This document shows positions 37,139-47,836 of a stretch of DNA of 64,000 nt, in pieces. The stretch lies in contig OZ038422.1 of NCBI GenBank assembly GCA_964036155.1, forward strand, positions 27,799,201 to 27,863,200. Direction: 5' to 3'. The DNA is from Diploscapter coronatus (Eukaryota > Nematoda > Chromadorea > Rhabditida > Rhabditidae). Both the position numbers and the translations under genes were made by a program. The notes under the pieces are model-generated. The model had not been told where the DNA came from, did not search any database, and saw only the letters and a program-made list of their open reading frames with translations. Within the stretch, counting starts at the first letter, position 1. Each line of letters begins with the position of its first letter.

Positions 37139-40100
37139 TCATAAGACGTGCATTTCTTCATCGTCATCGCATCGAGTCGCCAACGCGCCGGCGATCTCAA
37201 CGTCTGGTCGGAACAACTTTTTACACTTCTAAAATCAAATCTTTTCAGAACACCGACAAATTGCAATCTAACCTCAGAAAACGTTCCCTCCGTGACACAC
37301 CATAGATAAATCGCATAAATTGGAATACAGAGCATGGATGACAACGATAGGAACCATCCGAATACATGACCCCACAGAGGGAAGTCATAGTTGTAAGCGT
37401 CTAATCGCAAGGGCTTATATTTCACAAGTCCAAACGTCATGACCCCCTGAAAATAATTGACGAGGATGCTGATTGTCTGATGAGGTTTACCATCGTCACT
37501 ACGGGCACAGAGACGCACCAGCAAAACTTCCACCACGCGCTCGGGTAGTAGCCGATCATGCTCTTCATGTGGTCGTACCATCGGTTTATTCCTGAGATTT
37601 TTGAAAATTTTCAAAGAACTCGCTCTTATTCTTTTCTTTTCTTACCAACACTCCACGACACGGCGATACACTCGAAGAACATCAGCCAGAGTAGAGCCCA
37701 TCCTGAGGCAGCGTAGAAATCGAACAGTTGAAATACGTAGAATCCTCCCTACAAATTGAAATGCTCCGAGGAAAACGAGGGGAAATTCATACCTGCGTCA
37801 CGGTCGACAGCCCTATGAGATACGAGATGATGCAGACGATGCCCACGAAGCTCTCTCGTCCGTACTTGCGCCCTCTGATTAGACTGGGGAACTCATCAAT
37901 GATGGCCGTGAAGAAGCCTTCCATTGTGCAGAACTTCAAAATTCACCATCCCCTTCACATTCGATTTATTCTATACCTGAGAATCAACGCCCAGAAATAG
38001 GACCATTAGGAAGAACAGTATGGACCAAATCTGAGTCCCAGGTAGCTTCAAGATTCCAGAAGGATAAGCTAAGAACAGAAGTCCTGGACCGGCTTGGGCT
38101 ACCTAGTTTTCAAAGTGAAAATGACATTTTTGAAGAGTCACAAATACTTCGTCTACACTCTTCCCTTGCTGCGTAGCCATATAACCGATGAAAGAAAAGA
38201 TGACGAAGCCCGCGAAAATACTTGTGCCAGAATTAACGAAGCACACTGTCAAGGCTTGTCTGAATTCATCATCTTTATTTTCTGGAAGTGTCCCGAAAAG
38301 CTACTTGTAGACATTGTTATTATAAGTGTTGTAGCTTCCCAGTGCCACTAGTGCTCCGAGGCCCAGTCCATATGAGAAGAAGACTTGAGTGACTGCGTCG
38401 ACCCACACTTTAGACTCCGACAATTTCGTGATATTCGGCTTCAGATAGAACTCGAGTCCGACAGAGGCTCCTTCTAGAGTGAGTCCTCTGACGAGTAGAA
38501 TGCACAGCATTACATAGGGAAAGGACGCGGTGAGATAGACGACCTGAACTCTTTTGTTATTGTGCAGGAAAATTCGTCTAATTCTCACTTTTCCAGTCCA
38601 CTTGACTCCTTTGAAGATGCACAGATAACAGATGACCCACGCAATGAGCAGATAGAGCGCCAAGTCCCATCGCAGCTTCCCAACATCTTCCAGTCCCTTC
38701 GACATCCCCAGGACTTGATGACTACAACAATGGTCACTTTAAAGAGAAGAGAAACTACAGGGCCGCATACTCCCAAAACTCCTTGACTGGACTGACGTAG
38801 CTCAGCTGCTCCGTGGAACAGATCGTCCAATTCGCCTTCGCTCCGGTGAACGTCTCTTTCTTGTACTCGAGTAGGTGTTCTTCGGTTAGCACCTCAAAAA
38901 GATCATCCTCTTCAACTCAAAGACAATAGTTTTACTTGAACGTTGTACATTTTGGTGATAGTCTTATTGGAATGACATGGAATGGTTTCGTACTCGGAGT
39001 GGCATTGTTTGGTGTTCCAGCTAAAAATTGAGAGCGTCAAAGCAATCCAAGTGATGAATCATACGAATTGTTGCACGTCCTCCAAGGCACATCTTCGCCA
39101 ACTCTCAGAGACGCCACCAAGTAGCACATCGCCCAACTCAGCACGACGATGTAATAGATGTTGAGCCAGAAGGCCATCACAGCTGCGGCAATTCCAACTC
39201 CTGGAATTCAGCCATTCGATGAAAATCCCCTAACGAGTCCATGGTACCCTTGAATATCGGACATATTCTGAACATGCCCAATCCGCCGACAGACAGCAGT
39301 TGGCCCCATGAAGTCTCCAGAATAAACAATGGTATTCCACAGAATATCACCGATATGAAGTACGGAATGAAAAAGGCTCCTGAATTGAAACACTTGTCTT
39401 GGATTTCCTGAACCCCTGCTTGAATTTTGATACGCCGAACGCAACTCTCCGCTTGCAGGTAGTCTTTCCTGCGAACATCCGAAAATTTCCCTGATCTCAA
39501 ATTTTGCGTGTGCTTCGCCGCTAAGTGATAATATCGGCATATCAGCTTACATGAGTTTCGAAAAAGATATGAATCCCAGCTGTTAGCTCTAGACTTACTC
39601 CTACTCTCTCCGGATTTTGCGTAGTATTTTCCGGGGGAGATATTTTGAGTGTAAGGGTGGCATGGGATCACATAGAATCATCATACCCACCTGGGTCTCG
39701 CCCCAGGCATAATTCGAGAATTATGAGAGATCAATGAAAAAGATATGATAGAGGATAATGGACCCGGGAAACAGATGACTAGCGGCAATTTGTCACCGGC
39801 ACTTGCAATTCGATTAATTGCTTGCAAACAAATGGCTTTGTTTTAATCCTTGTCTGAGATTGATCAAAACCGAAATCGAAATAAAAATCAAAGCAGAGAC
39901 AAAATACTTCCGACTCAATTCACAGGATGACCACTATCATAGTTCGCAAATTCAACGCATTCAAATCCCAAAGTTCAGTAACTAGAAATTTGATGAGTTA
40001 TGCAAGAGTCAGAACGCACCTCCGCCATTCTGGTAACACAAGTAGGGGAACCTCCAGACGTTTCCTGAATTATTTGAGTGTAAGAAAAACTTCGGGACTT

Positions 40101-40202
40101 AAAGTTACCGAGTCCAATCGCGTACCCAACGCAGGACATGATGAAGTCCGTCCAGGACGACCATTGGTCGCGCTTATCAAGCGACTGGACCGAGTTGTCC
40201 AT
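37139..40202 (-). CDS. snf-11: SLC6 Na+/Cl--dependent neurotransmitter transporter, GABA-transporter-like
   Basis: Exons splice to a 12-TM SLC6 protein. TM1 reads [21 protein letters not shown]; glycine replaces the TM1 aspartate of monoamine carriers, pointing to an amino-acid substrate such as GABA. EL2 holds the conserved cysteine pair (WRTCNNSWNTKQC) and glycosylation sites (NKT, NWT). TM6-7 gives [20 protein letters not shown] and [18 protein letters not shown]8 gives [19 protein letters not shown]. The C-terminus ends DDDEEMHVL at a stop at 37139. [20 protein letters not shown] and the overall pattern suggest the SNF-11 GABA transporter, but paralogues are numerous, so the symbol is tentative. 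The ATG at 40202 follows a CTTTAAG acceptor by one base, so trans-splicing is likely. Intron 2 (about 39.39-39.98 kb) is unusually long. Confidence 0.9.
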
Positions 40203-42677
40203 GCTTAAAGTCAGTCATTTTCAATCGAATTCGAAGAAAACAAGGAAATTTAGATACCTCCGAAAATAAAGTCTAAACATCGCTCTCAATTCGCGTGCAA
40301 AATGGATGTGAGTGAGGGACTATTTTGACTAACGGCAGAGTTCAAATGAAATTTTGCGAGTGGAAAGGCGGAATTGTGATTGATAGAGATTTATTTCGAA
40401 TTCATCAAGTTTCGAAAACAAAGAAAATGATAAAGACGGATTTCATATGATCGCAGGCATTATTCCAAGGTGAAGGGGAGTTCTATGGAGTAGGACCCAC
40501 GAGTCTGGGCCTGGAAGCCAGAGACACTTGCGATATGATTGATTGGGCCGAAATCGGGAAGAAATTCAGAGTCACATCCTCATATCTGCCAAGGTGTGAG
40601 GCGGATCAAAATAACCCATCAGAGGGGAGAAGGAGGAACCAATTTTGAGACGCTACGTAAATAGGATAGAATGAAGATCACATTTTCAAAAAAAGGCCTT
40701 GAGGGAATAAGTAATCATTAATTAAAGAGCCGATTTTGAGACGTTTTCAATTGAACAAAGATGTGCTTCACCTGCAAACAATGAATATCATCAAGTGAAT
40801 CAGAAACTTTAAGAAGGCTTGAAAAGTTGCTCGTCAAATTAACCCATGAAAATATGATCTCCAGATCTTCAAAGATGAAAACTCGAAAATTCCCGAGGAT
40901 CACCCCGGTCCAATCTTTGAACGAAAAACTACCAGGCGGATGATGAGCTCTGAATTTCGCAAAAAAGCGAGGAGCAGGGCTGATTGAGAAGTGAGCTGAG
41001 GCGACATGAAGACAAGCAGCTGCGACAAAATGACAACGGAAGAGGAGAGAGTAGAGAGGGGAAGTTGAGAAAAAGCTGGCCAGGTCAGATCAAAATGAAT
41101 ACACAGGTAGCTTGGGATGATGTGATGAGGTGCAGGCTATCAAATCTTTCCTATAAGATGAACATCCAAATAAATGTGTAATCTGTTTCAGAAGATGGCA
41201 TGACAACATAAACCCAAAATTAATCAAGGATCTTTTCTTCCCAACAATAGGAAGAGAGATCAAATGAGAATGAATATACCCTAACTTTCCAGAAACGCCT
41301 ACTCTTTTCGAACTTATCTGCGTCTTCTTTTTTAAAGTCTCGTTTATTGTCCAAGAAAGAACAAAAATCTGACTCGTTATTCACTACACCACTGTCATGA
41401 AGGGAAACTTGCATTCTTGCATCATGCGCGCATGATCAGCAGAGATGAGAAAGCATTAAAACGGAAAGATTTCGAAAGGCTCGAAAAAAGTAAACGTTTC
41501 TGGGAAGGCTTCTATAAGTTAGAAATGGTATTGTGAGAAAAAGCTATCAAGCTTTTATTTCGCAACACGAATAAAATTTGGAATATGTCATGTTCTTCCA
41601 ATTTAAAGGGCAGCATATAACTTGATAATCAAAGACAAGAAAAACTGCGGAAAAAATGAAATTGGATTTCCAAAATCCCGAGAATTTTTCATCCAACTAC
41701 GTCTAGAGATAAGCGACCACGAGAAATATAGGAATATTCCCTTAGTTCATTTTGTCAAACCAAACGAGAAAAGCTGGGAAAAAATTTTCATAGTCATATA
41801 TGGAGGAAATCGTCCAAGGGTGAAGGACCCTCTTGGCAGGCGCATCTCCTATGGTTCTTGATGACATGATGAAGAATATGCGCTGAAATGCGACTGGCAG
41901 ACAAATTTGCCAGACCACCCTCTTTGGCGGGGTGGAGTGCGAAAAATTAACAAGAGCCTGGGGATTGTGAATCGGGATGGAAAGCAATGAATGAATGAAT
42001 GAATGAATGGGAGAAAGTAGGGGAGCTTTGCACTTCCCCCTTTTTCTTCTTCGTGAATCCTCATTTCCTTCTTTCGGAGCACACATACTTGGCCGAAAAC
42101 CAGGCTGGCGGAGAGATTTATTGAGATATAGCAAATTTTCACACACCCGTCCATGCCATGTGTATATAAAATATAAAGAGATTAACGAACAAGCAAAACA
42201 CATTTTTTGCGATATTTCAGAAACTTGCTAAATTCTATGGATGGTCTACAGACGAGCAGGAATTACCGAAAATCTGAAAATAGCTATCATCGTTGTGTCG
42301 CTACATATGCGTTAGTATATGGCAAGAATCTTTTCCCTAGCCATCCTATTATACTTGGTATGTAACGATGTAACTATTTTCCAAATTGCCTGAATCACCA
42401 TCAATTTACATTTCATTTAAGAAATTTTGTCGGAATTCATAAGTGTCTCCAATTTCACATATCCACTTCCAGACGTGATCATGCTATCAGTCAATTTCTC
42501 GCTTCCAGTCGCGTTTCAAAAAGCCTCTTCTCCTCACCCCTTTCCTAGGGTCGAATCTCGACTTTCGCCTTCTCGTTTTCATATCACTTGATTTTTCCCC
42601 ATTGTCACTCGGTCATCCAGCCGACTTCCACGTCTCGTTTTTCTTCGCCTTTTCAATCGACTTGTCGCTCGGTGGAG
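40203..42677. other. Intergenic region with a microsatellite and palindrome
   Basis: Divergent promoter space between the SLC6 gene and the small secreted protein gene. No coding exon is supported. Contains a perfect 16-bp palindrome ATCATGCGCGCATGAT at 41421-41436 and an AATG microsatellite at 41986-42009. Confidence 0.5.
41986..42009. repeat. AATG tetranucleotide microsatellite
   Basis: Six uninterrupted AATG units. It probably varies in length between individuals. Confidence 0.85.
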
Positions 42678-44017
42678 ATGCTTTTGCATGTGATCGTGCC
42701 CATTTTCGGCTTCATCGGGGTAACTCAGGCCTGGAATCGGGAAAGTAAGCAGTTCTTTTAGGTTTAGACAGATTTAATTGCAACATAAGGACCTTATCTT
42801 CAATGTCTGCTTATAATTAGAACACAGTTTCTTCATAAACGCCTTATTGGTGTTCAAATTAACTCCCTCAATTCCCAGATCACTTTGGAAACCCGTGTTA
42901 CCTCTGTAAATGCTTCGTCGAGTACACCGATAGAGACGTCCGAGTGCCAATCCGACCCTATGCCATGGCTTTGGATGGGTACGACAGCACTGAAGATCGT
43001 TGCTTGGCTAGCTGCGCTAGGGATCCGGTCAGTTTCTTGATTTTCTTCGCGTTTATTGAATTCGATGGTTTCAGAAATGCAAGGCAGCGGTCTATGGTAT
43101 GGTCGGAGGGCGAAGGGTGTTCACTTGTGAATTTTACGAGATGCTGGATCCGAAGTAATTTTTATCGCAGATGCATTTTGTTTCTTGAAATTCATTAAAT
43201 TTTATCTCTAAGCTCTGTGATTTTTTTCAAGAAACGATATTTCGCATTTTTATCGATTTATTTAAATTTGCAGAAACTCTCCGGTCTTTGCGCCATATGT
43301 AAACATCTACATCAAAAGAGCCAAATGCCCATTATCTAGTAAGTCCGAAGATTTATTACTGTCTCTCGGCGACCAAAGGTTTTTTTTGTGTAATCGGATA
43401 TACAATCGCCTTCTTTTCATTTGCACAATCCTCTGCTTATTTCTCCATCTAATTTAATCCTTGAATAAGTATAAACAAAGCTACGCTTTCGTCTGTTCAT
43501 CAAAAATGCTTCAACATCTTCGAATTAAAATATCTTCCAAATTTTGAAACCAGATTCGCAAACCTGAAATCGGCTAATTTGGCAGTAAATCAGGTTTATA
43601 ATGTGGAGAGGAGAATTCCGCCACTATCTAATAACATATCAGATAGCAAGCCATTAGCACGATCTCACCTTCACTATTCATTATCCTATCTTCCCACCCT
43701 CGTCTTGTCAATCAAAGATTGGAAGACTCGTATTTGGCCATCCAATAAGTTTTTGAAATATTAAAAAAAAATATATAGTGCTTATTTCTATGATAGGTCC
43801 ATATCTCTGACCAGAAACGGTTTTCAAGAAGACACATGCTAATTTTGTTTAAAAATTAGTTGAATGATTGCAGAAAAAAAAACTTTCAAAAACAAGATAT
43901 CAAATTACAGTAGCTCATTTGCCTCCAGTCATTATGATTGCCGCAGACGATAGTTCGATCAAGCGACGAGCCAAGAAGGAGAAGGAAGCCCTGAGGAAAA
44001 ATCCGTTCTTCGGATGA
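42678..44017 (+). CDS. Small secreted cysteine-rich protein
   Basis: Five exons (42678-42744, 42880-43027, 43075-43154, 43274-43338, 43911-44017) splice to about 155 residues. Signal peptide MLLHVIVPIFGFIGVTQA is followed by NHFGNPCYLCKCF, RCLASCARD, KCKAAVYG, FTCEFYEM and KRAKCPLS: eight or more cysteines in C-x-x-C-x-C and C-x-x-x-C spacing, loosely like a Ly6/uPAR-type disulfide domain. The C-terminus is a lysine/arginine-rich tail (KRRAKKEKEALRKNPFFG) rather than a GPI signal, which argues against a classical GPI-anchored Ly6 protein. The last intron is long (about 570 bases), and its acceptor AATTACAG was chosen because it keeps phase. Function unknown. Confidence 0.65.
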
Positions 44018-45288
44018 AACTTGAACTCTTACTCGAAACTTAATAACCTAATAAATTTTATATCTTTTTCCTGAAGTTATATTGCATGTCGGCGATGTTA
44101 TTATCTTGTTGTTAATCAAGTGTGTATTCCAGAAATGTAATGAATTCCCGGGGTTATGCAACTGCTGTGTCCCGCTCATTTCTTTGCCGAGTTACGAGCC
44201 GTTTTTATTTTATTGCTCTCTCATTTTCTTCCTCTCTCTCTTTGCCTGTGACCTCAACCTCTCCTCTGCTTCTCTAATTTACTCGTCTCTGCCCAGGAAA
44301 GGTCCTCCTCTATCTATCCTTTTTGTTAGATACATACTCAAAGAGTCCTTCCTTTATTTCTGAGGTAGGCCTGCGCAACAAAAGTAAGAACACATCTATC
44401 GTTTTTCCATTTCCTTTCCATTCAAGTTGTTCATTTGACCCAACATATTGAACTCCCTACCCGACCTAGGGGAGACTATCGTTGGGAATTCCTACGACCT
44501 ACCTTTGCGTATTTCTTTTGCAAATTTGCATCTCTAATCTGTCATGAGCCATGATTTAGCTTCTGCTAGGTGATGTTATAACGATTTCGCTCGCGCGACC
44601 TACTTTCTATAGTTTATCTTCGTCTGACGAAAGTGCTCTCTATATTCCGTCTTTACAGTATTCAACAATATCCGTTCAAAAGTCTGCACTATCTTTGTTT
44701 ATATTTTCGTTCCGCCATATGTAGTCCTCTCAAAGGAGAAGAAAGATGAGTTGTTTATGCGCTCGCAAATTGCTGTGTTCATCTCTTTTTGCCTGATGAT
44801 CATAAGTCGTATCTTCTTGTCTTTCGGTTGCCATGGGTTCCGCCCCCTTTGTCTAGCGGGGGGCTCAGGCTCAGGCTCGCACTGTCTGTCTGTCTGGTTG
44901 GCTCGGGTCCAGAGCGTCTGTGGTGTGCATTTGAAGAGTGGCGCGCGCGAGAGCTGACCATTTATGGGCGTGGCTTTTTGACCCCCTCCTCCCCTTATAT
45001 GCCAATGCGAGATGTGAGTAATTCTCTCTCTCCATATCTCCCTTCCAGAGCCTAAAAGGACGCCAATTCCTTTCTGCCCGAGCTTATGTTTCTCTTTTCT
45101 GTTCCCTCTGGGTACATCTTCTCATCTGCTCCCCCTCCCAATGTCTTGTCAGCTCGTGTCATCCCTGCCCCTTCAGGGATTATGCACCAGCAATCCGATA
45201 TGCTCTGCTTTGCCAAATCTTGTTGTTCTCGAATGTTTCAAATTATCGTGGATTTTGCGTCTCATCTAAAATCGCGGATTTTAGCACA
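44018..45288. other. Caveolin upstream region
   Basis: C/T-rich promoter-like sequence without a supported exon. It includes GGGCGTGGC near 44965 (GC-box type), CTGTCTGTCTGTCTGG and CTCAGGCTCAGG short repeats, and a GATTTTAG acceptor at 45278-45285 immediately before the CACA-ATG start. Plus-strand frames here overlap each other and lack homology. Confidence 0.45.
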
Positions 45289-46129
45289 ATGACCGACGAG
45301 AAGCCCGTTGAGATGGAGCAAGTTCCGCTGAAGACGGACACGGACGCACCTGCCGAGGAGAAGAAGGAGCAGAAAGAGACAACCACCAAGAGGCAGGAAA
45401 TCACGCTGATCGAGGCTCTTATTAAAACATTCCAGATCGTGGTTCGTCTTCAAGAAGAAGCCCGCTGCTGAGGTCGTCGCTGAAACCACCGAGGAGGGAA
45501 ATGTGGAGAAGCCCAAGAAGAAGTGCTGGTGGTCGAAGGGAAAGTGCGAGGGCGAGCAGAAGGACGAACACATCAGCATCGGCATCAATCTGGTCGACAG
45601 GGATGAGAAGGTGCAATTCGCCTCTCGGCTAAATTTGACCCTCAAATTCCAGGCCATCAACGAACATGTGAAATTCGCCTTCGAGGATGTGTTCGGCGAA
45701 GCGGACACTCAGCACTCGTGGGACTGCGTCTGGCGCCTCATCTACAGAATCTTCACGTAAGATCATGACATTTCTTGCATCCTTCAAAAATCAAGTTCAG
45801 CTGGACCCGTCTCTTCTTCTACCGCCTGTTCGCCCTTCTCGTCGGCATCCCCGCCGCTCTGATCTTCGGACTGCTCTACGCCATCTTCATTGTCCTCAAT
45901 ACGTTCGCTTGCATTCCCCTTGGAAAGCTGCTGACGATTCCCGGAAACTGGATCGCGAAGGTAAGGCCGAATCATCGTACCAATTGAAATTTTCGATTTC
46001 TAGGCCTGGAACTGGCTGGTGCACGCTCTCATCGACCCCTTGGCTTCTGCTGTCGGATTGATTTTCTCCTCGTTCACGATCCGCAAGTACGGTATCAACT
46101 CACAGCCGACTGACCCGTGTGTCGCTTAG
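45289..46129 (+). CDS. cav-1: Caveolin
   Basis: Five exons encode a caveolin: an acidic N-terminus (MTDEKPVEMEQVPLKTD), a basic-aromatic stretch FVFKKKPAAEVV, KKKCWWSKGKCEGEQKDEH, and GINLVDRDEK. The family signature FEDVFGEADTQHSWDCVW comes next, then the long hairpin membrane insert LFALLVGIPAALIFGLLYAI, and IRKYGINSQPTDPCVA before TAG at 46129. Caveolins insert as a hairpin and scaffold membrane microdomains. The layout matches C. elegans CAV-1 rather than CAV-2. The first intron needs a GC donor (AAGAG/GCAGGA) with acceptor ATTCCAG; reading through it gives a stop within 67 bases. A GATTTTAG acceptor sits four bases before the ATG, a probable trans-splice site. AATAAA at 46315 is the likely polyadenylation signal. 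Confidence 0.93.
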
Positions 46130-47436
46130 ATCTGTCAAATGTTCTGTTATCACACCTTGATCTTTTCTTTATCAGTATTATATCTGTTTCTTCTCAAAGG
46201 TCTCACTGTTATCTATCCCAGATTGATAAATATACACATGCCACAGAAATTGTATCTCTCATTTTACGAAGACTGCTCCGCTCTCACTTATGTCTCACAA
46301 TTTCATCGAACTCGAATAAATGTGTCGCTTTAGTCGGCCTCGAAACGATTATTTTCATTACGTATGCGAAGAGTCGGTTTAATTGGAGCTACCGAAAAAT
46401 AAACGTTCAAAAATATCCCTATCTCGAGTTTAGCAATTTTGCAGACGAGTTTGGGAAAAATGTGCATGAATATTCAAAACCCATTTCCGCTTGACCTATC
46501 AAACAATGAATTGGCGGCTCTGTGATTAGCCACTATTTGACAGGTCATATTTAGCCATGAGACCCGAAAAGATCACAATTAGCGGATTTACCTGAATAAT
46601 AATCCAGTAGTAGGGTAAAAATAAAATGATAAGCATTTTTTTCAAAAAACAAGTATTACAAATAAGATCTATAGGGAAAATATTTGAAGATAAAACAACA
46701 CCCTACCATCGCGCATCAGACGACATTGAATTCGAAGATAAGCTATTTTATAAATCTTACGAAAGTCGAAAAAAACATATTTTTAAGTGGCGACTCCAGG
46801 CAATTTAGAATTTAAAAATTGTCGAAACCTGGCAAATTGTTGCAAATTCCTTCTAATATCCATATCAGGTGATGATTTGTCAACAGTGTAAGAATTTTTT
46901 TTAAATTTCATATTTTGGACCATTTTGAATCTCAACATCGTTATATTGCGCAGAAATTAATAAAATTTGAGTTAGAAAGACTAGAAATGAGGGTTTTAAG
47001 CATAATTCCCTGATCTATGAGCGGAAACATACGTCGCTTTAAACTAATTGATCTTTGATATAATCGAATTTTTAAGAACTGATAAGAAATTTTAGAATCT
47101 GATAATGTTGTTTGTTGTCGTGTACTTGATCTTTCAATTTTTAGAAATTTCTAGGGACTTCGTTATTTTTCAGAGAAATAAAGTTGATCATTTTCACGAA
47201 TAATAACCTGAAAATTCATATCTTATCTGTTTTACTTATCGAACTGTGAATAAAATTCATCAGAATTTTAAACTCTGGCATGTTTTTGTGAATACTTTTA
47301 TGATAGAGAAATGTCGAATAGTCATACTGTTCTGAAAAGCTCAGTATTTCGATAACTGACAAATATTTGGCGTCACGAAACTCTTCCGTTCATTCTCGTC
47401 GATACATTTCTTACCATATCATTTTCCTTTTCACTT
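46130..47436. other. Caveolin 3' region and intergenic
   Basis: Contains AATAAA at 46315 and a small inverted repeat, TGACCTATCAAA (46492-46503) with TTTGACAGGTCA (46536-46547), with one mismatch. No supported coding exon. Confidence 0.5.
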
Positions 47437-47596
47437 AGGGGGTGTTCATATTTGATTACATTGTAACTAGCTTGAAATAACATGAAAAATCAAGAGAGCA
47501 CATGACATGATGCAATCACTCTCTCGTCATTTTTCATGCTATTTAGAACGAGTTGTAGGTTGCAAGCTGTAATGCAACTAAATTTGAACGAGCCTT
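47437..47596. mobile_element. MITE-like inverted-repeat element, ~160 bp
   Basis: The outer ends, GGGTGTTCATATTTGATTACATT and the complement of AATGCAACTAAATTTGAACGAGCC, pair as GTTCAxATTTxxTTxCATT. The inner segments CATGAAAAATCAAGAGAG (47481-47498) and CTCTCGTCATTTTTCATG (47521-47538) also pair with two mismatches. Almost the whole element folds back. It has no coding capacity; flanking TA-rich bases could be the target duplication. Confidence 0.6.
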
Positions 47597-47836
47597 TAAT
47601 TTTATTATAGAATTACTATTCAAGTTTTATTTTATTGTATTTTTTCATAAATATTTCGCAAATTATTCCGAGTTTCTGATGAACACCGTTTTTCATCCAT
47701 TTCCTTCCTCTTTTCAATATAATAATAGCAAAGGCTGAGTAACATTAGCTCCTCAAATATAAGCCACCTCCGAAACGCAGTTCTCCTTCACAGTATTCAT
47801 TTCAGACTGATATCAGTTCACTGATATTTTGCAGCC

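Noticed and set aside
38282..38304. A 23-base intron in the SLC6 gene
   Set aside because: Splicing at the nearer AG leaves a six-residue insertion (NKDDEF) absent from the family. Using the next AG (GAATTCAG) gives a normal 45-base intron and restores [17 protein letters not shown].
37728..38786. Plus-strand open frames across the SLC6 gene
   Set aside because: They are antisense shadows of the transporter exons and show no domain.
38897..38940. A 28-base intron in the SLC6 second extracellular loop
   Set aside because: An acceptor 15 bases further (TTTTTGAG) is in the same phase and gives a usual 43-base intron, so no ultrashort intron is needed.
41421..41436. The 16-bp palindrome ATCATGCGCGCATGAT as a regulatory site
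   Set aside because: It is perfect but isolated, not near an identified start and without accompanying elements, so I list it only within the intergenic entry.
41742..42203. A 153-codon minus-strand frame (MCFACSLISLYF...)
   Set aside because: It runs through the AATG microsatellite and low-complexity sequence and starts in a non-conserved region; no domain is seen.
45262..45708. A 148-codon minus-strand frame over caveolin
   Set aside because: It is the complement of GC-biased caveolin exons; the sense strand gives a complete conserved protein.
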